Below the pieces are notes generated by a model that was not told the DNA's origin, did no database searches, and worked only from the letters and a program-made list of their open reading frames with translations. From Treponema bryantii (GTDB lineage Bacteria > Spirochaetota > Spirochaetia > Treponematales > Treponemataceae), in contig NZ_AP025286.1 of NCBI RefSeq assembly GCF_036492245.1, positions 3,100,001 to 3,164,000 of the forward strand: a stretch of DNA of 64,000 bases, written 5' to 3'. This document shows, one piece after another, positions 18,801-26,582 of the stretch. Position numbers and translations under genes: made by a program. Position 1 is the stretch's first letter; every line of letters begins with the position of its first letter.

Positions 18801-18888
18801 CAACATCACCTTTTCCGTGTGCAAAAGATAATCCTGCAACGAACACTGAGAAAATAGTAATTAAGAATACTTTTTTCATCTTATCCAT
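12844..18888 (-). CDS. 2014-residue Ig-repeat surface protein with C-terminal barrel-like domain
   Basis: A giant exported protein (signal peptide ending 'GLSFA'). From about residue 80 to 1800 it is a chain of Ig-like modules. Many begin 'D(N/D)xxPxxxxxxPxxG' and continue 'V.G...D..GV', as in bacterial Ig-like domains of adhesins. The last 190 residues differ: aromatic-rich alternating strands ('GATLFSVGAGLTFF', 'LYAGFGVGAEFAMF') and a terminal Phe, as in outer-membrane beta-barrels. It may therefore anchor itself and display the Ig rod. Start: ATG at 18888 with GAGG 6 bases upstream. A sigma-28-like promoter lies at 18945-18967. Role in adhesion or envelope is inferred from architecture. 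Confidence 0.75.
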   Translation of the reverse strand: MDKMKKVFLITIFSVFVAGLSFAHGKGDVEEISVENMNSWQEQFDLDSRKPGKYNIMITARDLGGNVHIEGPHNLYLDPKSDLPICGITNPYPHMRVVGNLNIVGTCVDDDGVSRVELILDEGKETEKRVTADGKEFWSYYLDTNDLEEGDHTIKVIGYDINEEPRVSNPYVLTWQLDRKQPVTEVQDKTMGILVSGNVKFDGIVSDGNGIKELYYSVDNGENFTPLKFGGNKNKSLCDFTVSVDTKKFNDGPAVLWFKAVDMAGSVGMYSFLYFIDNTKPDVGIVYPAEGQVMDGKFSVAGYAKDTIGVTELSWTFGSQSGTFDLIPGNPYWAVNVDTLAIKDKATKFTIHAKDRAGNIVDVSRNIPLNQENDKPVTSVSEPAEGQNFGDADPLFVRGIATDPDGVKEVRIQLDNNEPIIQETKGVFYYHLCDAEALSTGNHKVTVTAVDVNDVVGNPVVVNIVSRGIAPQFGEAKLNGGKDGNEFVNGMEIHPESGRTFSLGITSGVGLVRVSSSLKWGKEGLAESSTELKNATSYTYTLPILPESAKGVMNLTIEAEDMIGRVSTYRALYYVTNTTVVKSEEPVVVFDDSTVDEDGSIISNPDFPVTGYLIGANAASAELVPSTKFAKVELEGNLIRLIPQNAIGSSDPVVVRIKTDKGKTIESRPLRFRADTALPEITISDYSESNALNGLEGSFAVSGKVTCETGVGGLKYRVMSAKVDIQKGIIATTTAPSTNDDLKSIDVSRDGSFKFTFNAEDYGYGVHIVELIAESAGGNKKAKAFAVKNIPDVEEQNGKMPVPKAPAVFWADGFDVYAVAVYQGELEADYQTYFREEMVEGNNPVSFNTATTDGKPVAGKFTAVKKPSLSAHIVQINDADYMSGMPIVLGYNSKDIATIRLYIDTGAVVNSVNFEITGEEIAGGSVTQKGAAKLIKPTLEEPMRWIAEIPATNLPSRVNKLSAVIKAGALEQTVTGSFTVVREAEAELINDKEGIYPMPATGTVYDEVDNNYVLSNGSKFLYYVNYNAPLRVELVSSTAGLVAEADGNLITLYAEKDGVYKNVVVRVTDRFGDAHNSSPLNFIANTSAPEINFVTPELFQWVGNTFRLSGTAAHPLGIRAVEYSLDNGENWSSFDLSRNNNRVGVTFSKDVNISELPDGLIRINMRARDTSGHETYIYTSAYKDVTPPEVRVVEPQEIDVVNGDNLIVFEVSDNGLLAKAEYLAPPEKGRAQVRQPIELNPLIYTHVGTPEAPISDAMSFVFTDDAGNATPVESWLFSIDNESDLPRAEIHVPEDMQVITRDFTISGVVYDDDGESSIFYKIDNGSYKQVSTKEVFKQTNADAEYKLNTSFSIDVPLDTMVDNEHTVTVYAVDINGVKGPEVSRTYRISLEEPKGAVEKPTIDTSVRNLVTISGWASDKNGIANVKVSLDNGNSYNEAVGTEKWSYTVDTRAIPGGTQVVFLKVTDNYGIQGLYSSLINIDNDAPYLNLELPLDDSTTTGQLFFSGNTYDNVEVTDLYITIRNLERGGAPSIRKIKIDRIIGETIDMRDLPDGFYNVELTGKDKAGNITNVSRNIHLEKNIAPATVDILYPLNGEHKNGVFTVYGQAASESEITLLNLYVDNKLVSDTTLTDCGFFKFDLGPEDIEEGVHTYRVDSVLANGKTVKSREQTITYSPVGPWIKIDNFTYGDFAINRPYIRGQAGYSISEDELLFSRTKEATPEQKAATAAKKVAKIELSFDNGKTFTELSKNEKWMYRIENQDIAEGYHFFLIRATMKNGETAITRTIIQVDNTAPSIRLIAPINGGRYNQVLNASGLSNDDVKLEDVTVALRKGDKASYEVPSFIQGLYLDFRLWGATLFSVGAGLTFFDDVVKVQASYGQFTQQQRDAVSNLFKRDFTDMRYGGNVYSLKIIASIASIPFSFFLGHDWDWLYAGFGVGAEFAMFTQTNSGKSQILSSLLAQIEFPRIKLQNVKAFSSFSMYTEGSLWFIPTDVSGTNIKSLIPQIAVGFRTNIF

Positions 18889-18944
18889 GTAGCACCTCTA
18901 TATATTTTTTGCAAAATCCTTTTAATTTAAAATCCCTCATTTTA

Positions 18945-18967
18945 TTATCGGTAGGAATATACTATTT
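18945..18967 (-). promoter_or_regulatory. Sigma-28-like promoter of the 2014-residue protein gene
   Basis: Reading leftward the sequence is AAATAG, nine bases, then ACCGATAA, about 55 bp before the ATG. The same AAATAG-N9-RCCGATAA arrangement precedes the 4239-residue gene at 39380-39402. The -10 matches the FliA (sigma-28) consensus GCCGATAA; the -35 is less canonical. Confidence 0.55.
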
Positions 18968-18985
18968 AATTAGAAAAAGTTAAGT

Positions 18986-18991
18986 TATAAT
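18986..18991 (+). promoter_or_regulatory. Probable -10 (TATAAT) of the sirtuin gene
   Basis: A perfect TATAAT lies 35 bases before the sirtuin ATG, with only a weak -35 (TATTTA, 17 bases upstream). It is back-to-back with the leftward sigma-28-like box at 18945-18967. Confidence 0.5.
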
Positions 18992-19025
18992 ATATTTAAG
19001 AATTTTTTAATCAGGAGAACATACT

Positions 19026-19769
19026 ATGAGTACAACAGACATTTCCATTTTACAACAGATTATTGATAAAAGCAAAAAAATTGTATTTTTTGGTGGAGCC
19101 GGGGTTTCAACCGAATCCGGCATCCCGGATTTCCGAAGTGTGGACGGTCTGTATAATCAGCAGTGGAAATACCCGCCGGAACAGATTATAAGCCGCTCTT
19201 TCTTTTACCAGAACACTCCTGAGTTTTATAGATTTTACCGTGCAAAACTTTTACCACAGGGAATTAAGCCAAATGCAGCTCATTATAAACTTGCTGAGCT
19301 CGAAGCAGCCGGAAAACTGCTTGCTGTAGTTACTCAGAATATTGATGGACTGCATCAGCTGGCTGGAAGTAAAACTGTTTACGAACTTCATGGCAGCACA
19401 TTAAGAAATTACTGTCTGGACTGTCATGCTTTTTACGATGAAAAGATTATTATTGAAAGCGAAAATACTCCTGATAAACTGCCTCACTGCCCAAAATGTG
19501 GAGGACTTATAAAACCTGATGTAGTTTTATATGAAGAAGGTCTGGATCAGAGAGTTATTGAAGGTGCTGTAAAAGCTATAAAGGCTGCCGACACACTCAT
19601 TATTGGCGGAACTTCACTTACAGTGTATCCGGCAGCAGGTCTGATTGATTATTTCCATGGAGATAACCTGATTCTGCTGAATAAATCAAGCACACCTCAG
19701 GACAGAATGGCAAATCTTGTAATTCACGAACCAATTGGAGAAGTACTTTCTCAGATTTCGGTAAATTAA
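19026..19769 (+). CDS. cobB: NAD-dependent protein deacylase (sirtuin, SIR2 family)
   Basis: A 247-residue sirtuin that removes acyl groups from lysine using NAD+ and releases nicotinamide. Diagnostic motifs are all present: 'GAGVSTESGIPDFRS' (Rossmann loop), 'TQNIDGLH' with 'ELHGS' (catalytic His), two Cys-X2-Cys zinc pairs (CLDC and CPKC), and 'GTSLTVYPAA'. Length is typical of bacterial class II/III enzymes. AGGAG lies 8 bases before the ATG. Its TAA overlaps the stop of the convergent HELTH-motif gene by 4 bases. The symbol is by family; the substrate is unknown. Confidence 0.93.
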   Translation: MSTTDISILQQIIDKSKKIVFFGGAGVSTESGIPDFRSVDGLYNQQWKYPPEQIISRSFFYQNTPEFYRFYRAKLLPQGIKPNAAHYKLAELEAAGKLLAVVTQNIDGLHQLAGSKTVYELHGSTLRNYCLDCHAFYDEKIIIESENTPDKLPHCPKCGGLIKPDVVLYEEGLDQRVIEGAVKAIKAADTLIIGGTSLTVYPAAGLIDYFHGDNLILLNKSSTPQDRMANLVIHEPIGEVLSQISVN

Positions 19770-22700
19770 AAACCATTCATACTGAAGCCAAGTAAAAGTC
19801 TTATTCTCTCCTGCGGATTCAATTCTTTATAGGAATGAATTGTATAACTATAAATTACATACAATTCCATTTGATAATTTGGACTCGCAAAAAGTCCGAC
19901 GTTTGGAGTCAGTTCCAGACCGGTTTTTATATAAGCAGAATCCAGATAATAACCTCTGCCATCTGAAATTGCATCAAAATACTCTGGAAGATGAGCTGCC
20001 TGAAATCCGTTTTGAGAAGCTGAACCTGCAGTTCCAGTTGCAGAATATCCAAGATTTATGTAAAAATCATTCAGATAAACAGCCGTTATTCCTGGAAGTG
20101 CCTTCTGAATATCCATAGAAAAGGCCACGACTTCTACAGATGCATCAAAAACAGGATAGCCTATAGTGATTTCTGGTAATCCTTCTACCGGAGTAGAATC
20201 CTGTTCGATATCTACATAGCCGTAATTCGAAGAAGATGGTAACAGCGTAAAACCGGCAGTAAGAGGAAGATTATAAGTAGAACCATATTTTGATTCAAAA
20301 GGCAGAAGATGAGGTATACAAATCTTTAAGCCCGCAGAAACTACAGAAAGATTAAGCAGACTTTTATCCGGTGAAGCCAGTGGCGCAATATATCGATTTC
20401 CAAGCCCGACCGCAGCACCAAATCCTCCTCGTTCAAAACGTCCTGGTCCTGTCTTTCTGATATTTGAATACTGAAGCTTTAAGGTATCTGATACAGAAAA
20501 ATTACTCTGACTGTTAAAAAGAGCTGTTGCAGTATTAGTGATTATAATAGAAGAAATCCTTCCGGTTTCAATAACACTTGAAATGTCGGAAACAATACCA
20601 CCATGCTGCCAGCCGTTTTTATTGAACTCAGATTTTATTGCTGTCTGAGATTTAAAAAGCGAAGTTTCAGTTCCTTTGTTGATTGTAAGAGAAACTCCAG
20701 TAGCCAGTGATACAGGATTAAAACCTGCGGTGAGAGTATATAAATCGTCAGTTCCGCTAGTCCACGGATTTGCAGTTATATAGGTAGCTCCAATCATAAA
20801 ATCATATATATTTGAAGCATAAGTTTCCTTTGTACCAAAGTATTCTGATTGATAAGTGCTCAGAGGCATAAAAATGCCATGAAGTAAATATGGGAATGGT
20901 TTGTATGGGGTTGTCTCAGAAATTAAACTACCGATACTAGCCTCCCCGACATCGCCGCCAAGTTCCGCACTAGTCATATCTTCAACCGCGGCGGCGGCCT
21001 CCCCGGCTATTGCACCGTCCACTTCCATAATCTCCGCAGAGCCGGTTCCGTCCCTCAAACACAAAACGCGGTTCTGGCGCAAAAACTTTCCTATATAAAC
21101 AATTTTCCCGTTCCACAAAACCGGCTCAAATATTCCACCGGAAATGTCCTGAGAACTCAGAATCAACCGTGCAGACATTTCCAACTGGTAGTGACCGACA
21201 TCTCCCATAGCGCCGTCCACCTCCAGTTTTCCGAGCCGTGGCAAAGTGCCTTTCTGGGCGTAGGAAAAATAGAAAGTTGCAGTGTCAGGTGAGAGGGCGG
21301 AGTTTTCTGAGAGCTCCGCATACGACAGCGATCTCACCGCCATTCCCTCAGGGAAAATAAATTCGCTTATCGGAGTTCCGTCCAGGGAAGTCACGCAAAG
21401 GCTGTATGTGAGACGATTTTTCTTTATCCATGCAAAAGCTCCGTTGTTCAGAGCCGTAAACGCAAACGGATTTATTTCTACATCAAGTTTTATTTCTTTA
21501 TGCAGTTCAGTACCTTTTATCCGGCGGCCAGACTCCTCAAGTAAAAGTTTGTAAATTACAATTGAATAATTCTGGTCAAAATACTTCTGCGCCACAAGAT
21601 AAAAGCCGCCGGCTCCGTCCTCTACAACAACGCCGTCCTTAAGGCCTTTTTCTTTTACAGAATAAAAAGACTTTCTGTCAAAATCATATAACTTAATGCG
21701 AGCAACAGGGCCCGGCGCATTTTCACTCATATAACTCACAGCCAGAAAGCGACCGTCGTTCGAGAGCCGCACCCCGCTTATTCCCTGCTGAGAGAAAAGC
21801 TTATGAACAGCTGGTGCCGGTGATTTGGAAGAACTCCGACCATCACTATAACCATCAGCTTCGAATACTCGTGAACCATATTTATCCAGCCAGACAAGCC
21901 GGCCACCCGCAGAACTCAAAGAACCATAAAGAGAACCTGCATCATTTAATCTTGAAAAACCTGACCTCTCCGGTTCAAAAAAATCATAAACCAAACCAGC
22001 CTTTACAGGATTTGCTGCGACTTCCGGAACCTCATAAGCTTCTTCAAACTGACTCCATGCAGTCCGTAACTTTACACCAAAAGATTTTTTGAAAGCCTTT
22101 GCAACAGTAAGATTTTTTCCGTTTACAATGCGATACCAGAATTCCGCATAAGGCTCCATTCCATATTTTTCCTGAAGCCACTGATGAAAAGCTCCGTTAA
22201 AGAAATAAGGTGCCCCACTCGGAACATTATCGGCAGAGCCCGAAACATCATGATACGAAGGAAACGCTCCTTCATTTTTTGCCTGTTTTACATAATGCTT
22301 TGCGTATTCATCATTAAGGCGGCCCTCGCCTGCTGCACTTTCACTTGTAACAGTTGCGCCCTCGGCCATTCCGGTTGTTACGGTAAGCATACCGGGCGCC
22401 ACACCATCACCAAAAATCTTTCCAACACCGCGCCAGAAACCGCTTTTCATATTGTAAGTAACAGCGTGAGTTAATTCGTGACGGAAAGTAGAAAGGAGAG
22501 TTTCACTAAAAACTGCAAGCTCGCTGGAACCTGCAACGGAAGTATCATAAATAGCAATATGATTATAAGGAATTGCAGTCCAGAACGCATTGAACTGTTC
22601 AACTGCAGGAGTAATGACAACCGGCATTCTAAACGAAGGGACCAGTCCATATTGACCGGCAACCTCTTCGTATACCGTGTCGGCTTTTTCGTAAAGAATT

Positions 22701-22894
22701 GCAGCACTTTTTTCACAGCGCTCAGGGTAAATAATATCAAACCATTGAGTTTTTGCTACACGAAGATTTTTTTCACCCCAAAACATTCCACTGTGCGCAG
22801 AAAGTTGAGCACATAATAAAAACACGGCAAGCAGAGAAATAAACTGCCTGTCGTTATTCAGTTTTTTACATATCCTGAAGTCTTTTTTCTGCAT
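19766..22894 (-). CDS. Envelope protein with HELTH metallopeptidase-like motif, propeller and C-terminal strands
   Basis: A 1042-residue exported protein (hydrophobic signal about 17-34). The N-terminal 300 residues look like a gluzincin/peptidase-MA-like domain with HELTH at 139-143 (zinc ligands His139 and His143). A TolB-like beta-propeller seems to occupy about 310-650. The last 350 residues are beta-rich and end in Phe, suggesting an outer-membrane barrel. The ATG at 22894 lies 29 bp inside the preceding permease gene without a strong ribosome-binding site. Function is unknown. A surface protease or an inactive maturation factor is possible. Confidence 0.65.
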   Translation of the reverse strand: MQKKDFRICKKLNNDRQFISLLAVFLLCAQLSAHSGMFWGEKNLRVAKTQWFDIIYPERCEKSAAILYEKADTVYEEVAGQYGLVPSFRMPVVITPAVEQFNAFWTAIPYNHIAIYDTSVAGSSELAVFSETLLSTFRHELTHAVTYNMKSGFWRGVGKIFGDGVAPGMLTVTTGMAEGATVTSESAAGEGRLNDEYAKHYVKQAKNEGAFPSYHDVSGSADNVPSGAPYFFNGAFHQWLQEKYGMEPYAEFWYRIVNGKNLTVAKAFKKSFGVKLRTAWSQFEEAYEVPEVAANPVKAGLVYDFFEPERSGFSRLNDAGSLYGSLSSAGGRLVWLDKYGSRVFEADGYSDGRSSSKSPAPAVHKLFSQQGISGVRLSNDGRFLAVSYMSENAPGPVARIKLYDFDRKSFYSVKEKGLKDGVVVEDGAGGFYLVAQKYFDQNYSIVIYKLLLEESGRRIKGTELHKEIKLDVEINPFAFTALNNGAFAWIKKNRLTYSLCVTSLDGTPISEFIFPEGMAVRSLSYAELSENSALSPDTATFYFSYAQKGTLPRLGKLEVDGAMGDVGHYQLEMSARLILSSQDISGGIFEPVLWNGKIVYIGKFLRQNRVLCLRDGTGSAEIMEVDGAIAGEAAAAVEDMTSAELGGDVGEASIGSLISETTPYKPFPYLLHGIFMPLSTYQSEYFGTKETYASNIYDFMIGATYITANPWTSGTDDLYTLTAGFNPVSLATGVSLTINKGTETSLFKSQTAIKSEFNKNGWQHGGIVSDISSVIETGRISSIIITNTATALFNSQSNFSVSDTLKLQYSNIRKTGPGRFERGGFGAAVGLGNRYIAPLASPDKSLLNLSVVSAGLKICIPHLLPFESKYGSTYNLPLTAGFTLLPSSSNYGYVDIEQDSTPVEGLPEITIGYPVFDASVEVVAFSMDIQKALPGITAVYLNDFYINLGYSATGTAGSASQNGFQAAHLPEYFDAISDGRGYYLDSAYIKTGLELTPNVGLFASPNYQMELYVIYSYTIHSYKELNPQERIRLLLGFSMNGF

Positions 22895-24599
22895 ATCTGA
22901 AATATCCCGCTCCTAGAGGTGCAGAAATTATAACATATAAGATGCTTAAAATCACAATTGAAATCATCTTCTTTGGCAGAACAAAAATAATCAGCAGCAA
23001 AAGAATCACAATTGTAAGCATAGAAATCAGCATTGACCACAGAACATTAAAATTCTGCTTAGTTGCAGCAATCGGATTTTCCCAGTTCAATTTTGGATTT
23101 ATTGTATCAATAAACATATCAATAAAAATCAAAAATATAGAAACCGAAACCGAAAAAATCACCATCATAAAGCAGATAGCAATAAAATCTGTCAGTGAAA
23201 ACGGAATCTTAAGGATAGCATAAGCAGCAGCCATAATATTTATCATTACGATATTCGAAATTCCTATATAAAGCAGAGCATGCCAGAATTTCACTTTTAC
23301 AATCATATCAAACTTAACAGGCATTGCTTTAAGATCATTCAAAGACTTTCCTTCCCGGGAAAAAGAAGTAGTAGCAAGATTTGCAAAAGTTCCGCAGAAA
23401 ATTACAAAGGCAGCTCCAATAAGCGCTGTATAATATTTGATAGAGTTTAAGTCTTCTGGAGTAAGCTTAGCAATTTTTGTTCTAAAAGAAACTAAAAGTC
23501 CATCGATAGATTCTCCAGTAGCTATAAAACCTATTCCAAAAGAGAGAAGAAAAATTACCGGAAAGAGATAAACAAAAAGCGGACCGTTAGCAAAGAAAGC
23601 TGGTTCTCTGACAATGTTTCTGAAATCGCGGACAAAGAGCGCATGAAAAACAGAACCCGAACGAACATCTTTTTTAATAACCTCTTCGGCCTTTTCTGAA
23701 GAAATCTTTTTAGTCTTTTCATCAGAAAAACCATTAAGACTTTTTACATACATTTTTCCAACTAAAGGAACAAGCACAAAAAGTTCAACACAGCCCAGAG
23801 CTGCAAGAATCAGAATAGGAATGATTTTGCCATTCAAAGCACCGGAAATATACATAAACACCGGAACCTTAGAACTGAACTCAAAAATCATATCGATTGA
23901 AGAGCCAATCTTTTCGCTTACAAACTCCGGATTAGAAAACGAAATAGATACAGAAGAATTCATAAAGCCATAGCACATACAGAACAAAATAAGCAGAACT
24001 GTGGCAACTCCCGTAAGCAGCTTCTTTTTTCTAAGCGCCGGCACAAAATACAAAATCAAAATAAAAAGCAGATAGATTACAAAAACGGCAGTAACCGAAA
24101 ATGAAATTGCCGAAACTAAAAAGCCCAGGTAAAACAGCGGATTTACAAGCAGCCCTTCATTATAGCCATATACAATTGAACTGATTGTAAACATTCCAAC
24201 ACCGAATATGGCATCAGCTATAAATGAAACTGTAAACTTTGCACCCAAAAACTGGCCGGGAGTAAGCGGAAGACTCATCAAAAATTCGTCGCCCTTACCT
24301 GTATAATAGGAAGATGCTACAGAAGTAAAGCCAAAGAACATAATCACGGCAACTGCAACCATCATAGAAACAAAAGGCATCATATGCTGATTTCCATTGC
24401 CAGCCAGATAATTGTAAGTACCAGACATATAAAGATAATACATTCCAATCATTACACAGAAAATGTAGATTGCAACAAGAATAAGAAATATGCTTTTTAT
24501 GATACCCTTTGGCCCTTTCTTAAAGTTTTCCCGAATCTGGGTAAACACATTCTCATTTGTAACCAGAATCTTATAAAGTTTTAAAATCATAGAAATCAT
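22866..24599 (-). CDS. ABC-2-like exporter membrane subunit
   Basis: A 577-residue polytopic membrane protein with roughly a dozen hydrophobic segments. Typical is 'FVSMMVAVAVIMFFGFTSVASSYY' followed by 'GKGDEFLMSLPLTPGQFLGAKF', the pattern of large ABC-2-type permeases whose regulated loop precedes the next helix. It starts at 24599 with GAGG 5 bases upstream, 9 bp after the ATPase gene at 24609-25352, so the two should form one exporter. Substrate is unknown. Its end overlaps the start of the HELTH-motif protein gene by 29 bp. Confidence 0.8.
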   Translation of the reverse strand: MISMILKLYKILVTNENVFTQIRENFKKGPKGIIKSIFLILVAIYIFCVMIGMYYLYMSGTYNYLAGNGNQHMMPFVSMMVAVAVIMFFGFTSVASSYYTGKGDEFLMSLPLTPGQFLGAKFTVSFIADAIFGVGMFTISSIVYGYNEGLLVNPLFYLGFLVSAISFSVTAVFVIYLLFILILYFVPALRKKKLLTGVATVLLILFCMCYGFMNSSVSISFSNPEFVSEKIGSSIDMIFEFSSKVPVFMYISGALNGKIIPILILAALGCVELFVLVPLVGKMYVKSLNGFSDEKTKKISSEKAEEVIKKDVRSGSVFHALFVRDFRNIVREPAFFANGPLFVYLFPVIFLLSFGIGFIATGESIDGLLVSFRTKIAKLTPEDLNSIKYYTALIGAAFVIFCGTFANLATTSFSREGKSLNDLKAMPVKFDMIVKVKFWHALLYIGISNIVMINIMAAAYAILKIPFSLTDFIAICFMMVIFSVSVSIFLIFIDMFIDTINPKLNWENPIAATKQNFNVLWSMLISMLTIVILLLLIIFVLPKKMISIVILSILYVIISAPLGAGYFRYAEKRLQDM

Positions 24600-24608
24600 G
24601 GCGGCCTC

Positions 24609-25352
24609 TTACTGTGCTTTTGCAGTGCTGCCAATCATTTCCAGGAAGATATCTTCAAGTGACTGACCGTCTTTTCCATGCTGTTCTTTGAGTTCACTCA
24701 TAGTTCCCTGAAAAATCAGCTTTCCCTGTTTAATAATTCCAATACGGTCGCAAAGCTTTTCTGCAACTTCCATTACGTGAGTAGAAAAGAAAACAGTTTT
24801 TCCTGCATTAGCACGCTCGCGCATAATTTCCTTTACGATAAAAGCAGCCTCAGGATCCAGACCAACCATCGGTTCATCAAGAATCCAGTTCTGAGGATCT
24901 GTAATAAGGCTGGCAATCAAAAACAGTTTCTGCTTCATACCATGGCTGAAAGAAGAAATCTTATTATTCAAAACTTCTTTAAGCCCAAACTTTGTACAGT
25001 AGTTTTCAATACGCACCTTGCGGATATCTGCAGGAACCTTATAAACATCACCAATAAAATTCAGATATTCAATTGCCTTAAGACGAGAAACAGTTTCCGG
25101 ATTATCAGGAACAAACGCAAACTGACGCTTAGCAGCTACCGGGCGTTCCTTAATTGAAATACCATCCAGCTCAAGCGAACCTTCATCCGGCTGAATTATG
25201 CCCGTTAGCATTTTTATAGATGTAGTTTTACCGGCACCATTAGGCCCCAGAAAACCAAAAATCTCACCATTATTCACAGTAAGCGAAAGCGAATCCACCG
25301 CCTTCACCCCACCCTTGGTATATGCCTTTGAAACATTTTTAATTTCAAACAT
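24609..25352 (-). CDS. ABC exporter ATPase
   Basis: A 247-residue ATP-binding subunit of the ABC-2/DRA-type exporter group. It has Walker A GPNGAGKT (about 36-43), Q-loop 'FVPDNPE', a signature in the form FSHGMKQ rather than LSGGQ, Walker B 'WILDEPMVGLDPEA', and a switch His ('FSTHVMEVAEKLCDR'). The ATG at 25352 has GGAGG 6 bases upstream. It is the first gene of a short operon with the 577-residue permease. Its cargo is not evident. Confidence 0.9.
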   Translation of the reverse strand: MFEIKNVSKAYTKGGVKAVDSLSLTVNNGEIFGFLGPNGAGKTTSIKMLTGIIQPDEGSLELDGISIKERPVAAKRQFAFVPDNPETVSRLKAIEYLNFIGDVYKVPADIRKVRIENYCTKFGLKEVLNNKISSFSHGMKQKLFLIASLITDPQNWILDEPMVGLDPEAAFIVKEIMRERANAGKTVFFSTHVMEVAEKLCDRIGIIKQGKLIFQGTMSELKEQHGKDGQSLEDIFLEMIGSTAKAQ

Positions 25353-25532
25353 TTTTTTCCTCCATTTTTTTTACTATAAATGATTGATGCTGTTTTTTCA
25401 AATTTAATCAGGATTATTTCTCAAATATTGCACTTTTCGTTCTGGTTTTACTAATTATATAGAGAGGAATTTCTATCAGAATCTTTATTCGGCGGAGGGA
25501 ACAATATCTAAATGATTTTAAGAGGTGAACAA

Positions 25533-26432
25533 ATGGAAAGTCAAGAAACAACACAGTATAATCGAGAATACAAAGACAGACTTTTTAAGTATATCTTTGG
25601 TAAAGACACAGAAGACAGTAAAAAATGGCGACTCCAGCTTTATAATGCGCTCAACGGCACAAATATTACCGATCCCGATGCCCTTAAAATCAATACTATT
25701 GAAAATGTAATTTACATCAGCATGCATAACGACATTTCCTTTTTAGTTGATACAGAAATAAATCTTTACGAAGAACAGAGTTCATGGAATCCGAACATGC
25801 CGCTCAGAGGGTTCTTATACTTTTCAATCCTGTATCAGTTATATCTAAAAGATAACAATCTATCCATTCTCAGTCGACATAAGGTAATGATTCCTCGTCC
25901 CAGATTTTTTGTTTTTTATCATGGAAAGAAAACAGATCCTGATACATGGAAACTTAAATTATCAGATTCATTTCTTGGAAACCAGAAAGAACATGGTGAT
26001 TTTGAATGGACCGCTACAATTATAAATCTTCGTCCAGATGAAAATGTTCCACTTAACAAAAACTGTACTCCGTTGTATCATTATGTAAAGTTTGTCTCTA
26101 TGGTAAGTTCAAACATGGATGCAGGCATGGACAAAAATAAAGCTATCGAAGAAGCTGTTGATGAAGCCATAAAAGAAAAACTTCTTGATAACTTTTTCAA
26201 AATCAATAAAGCGGAGGTAATTGGTATGTGTTTAACTGAGTTTGATGAAGAACTTGCAAAGCGCACATGGCGCAATGATGGCTACATCGATGGCCGTTCC
26301 GAAAAAGCAAAGGAAGCTGCCATTAACCTCTTAAAGATGAATATTCTTTCTCCAGAACAAATTGCACAAGCCGCCGGCCTCTCGTTAGAAGAAGTCCTCG
26401 AACTTCAGAAAAGCATTCTGGTAAAAGCCTAA
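25533..26432 (+). CDS. Rpn/PD-(D/E)XK-family putative nuclease (transposase_31-like)
   Basis: A 299-residue member of the Rpn/PDDEXK_2 group, often annotated as a putative transposase. These are recombination-promoting nucleases that occur as scattered single genes in spirochaetes and other gut bacteria. The N-terminal 'YNREYKDRLFKYIFG' and 'DISFLVDTEINLYEEQSSWNPNMPLR' (Asp and Glu of the nuclease core) are diagnostic. The C-terminal 30 residues form a short helical motif ('MNILSPEQIAQAAGLSLEEV'). The ATG at 25533 has AGAGGTG upstream and is preferred over 25512. No terminal inverted repeats flank it. A hairpin array follows the stop. Confidence 0.85.
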   Translation: MESQETTQYNREYKDRLFKYIFGKDTEDSKKWRLQLYNALNGTNITDPDALKINTIENVIYISMHNDISFLVDTEINLYEEQSSWNPNMPLRGFLYFSILYQLYLKDNNLSILSRHKVMIPRPRFFVFYHGKKTDPDTWKLKLSDSFLGNQKEHGDFEWTATIINLRPDENVPLNKNCTPLYHYVKFVSMVSSNMDAGMDKNKAIEEAVDEAIKEKLLDNFFKINKAEVIGMCLTEFDEELAKRTWRNDGYIDGRSEKAKEAAINLLKMNILSPEQIAQAAGLSLEEVLELQKSILVKA

Positions 26433-26438
26433 AAAATA

Positions 26439-26530
26439 GCCCCGCCACAAAAGCTCTAACCAACGTGACGGGGCATAGTCTGTAAAGACTAACAACTACG
26501 GAGGCAAGACGCTTGATTGCGTGTTGCCTC
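26439..26530. repeat. Three consecutive hairpins after the Rpn-like gene
   Basis: The interval contains GCCCCGCCAC (26439-26448) pairing with GTGACGGGGC (26465-26474, one mismatch), then TAGTCT/AGACTA (26476-26491, GTAA loop), then GAGGCAAGACGC (26501-26512) pairing with GCGTGTTGCCTC (26519-26530, one mismatch). None is followed by a long T run. It could be a short structured RNA, a palindromic repeat linked to the nuclease gene, or stacked terminators. I do not recognise it. Confidence 0.55.
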
Positions 26531-26544
26531 TTTATGTTTTAATT

Positions 26545-26582
26545 AAACTCCACTTGACCGAGGGGCAAGTGGAGTTTTTTTT
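26545..26582 (+). terminator. Intrinsic terminator between convergent genes
   Basis: A perfect 12-bp stem, AAACTCCACTTG with CAAGTGGAGTTT, encloses a nine-base loop and runs into eight T residues on the plus strand. It ends transcripts from the Rpn-like gene. It also lies directly after the stop of the 4239-residue gene on the other strand, where the T tract is weaker. Confidence 0.85.

Noticed and set aside
22866-22894. Frameshift between the permease and the HELTH-motif protein
   Set aside because: The permease ends normally and the next protein has its own signal peptide, so this is an ordinary gene overlap.
26439-26530. tRNA gene or CRISPR repeats
   Set aside because: No cloverleaf, anticodon or CCA end can be drawn, and there are no regularly spaced direct repeats.
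25533-26580. Rpn-like gene as an active insertion sequence
   Set aside because: No terminal inverted repeats or target duplications flank it; the hairpins lie on one side only.
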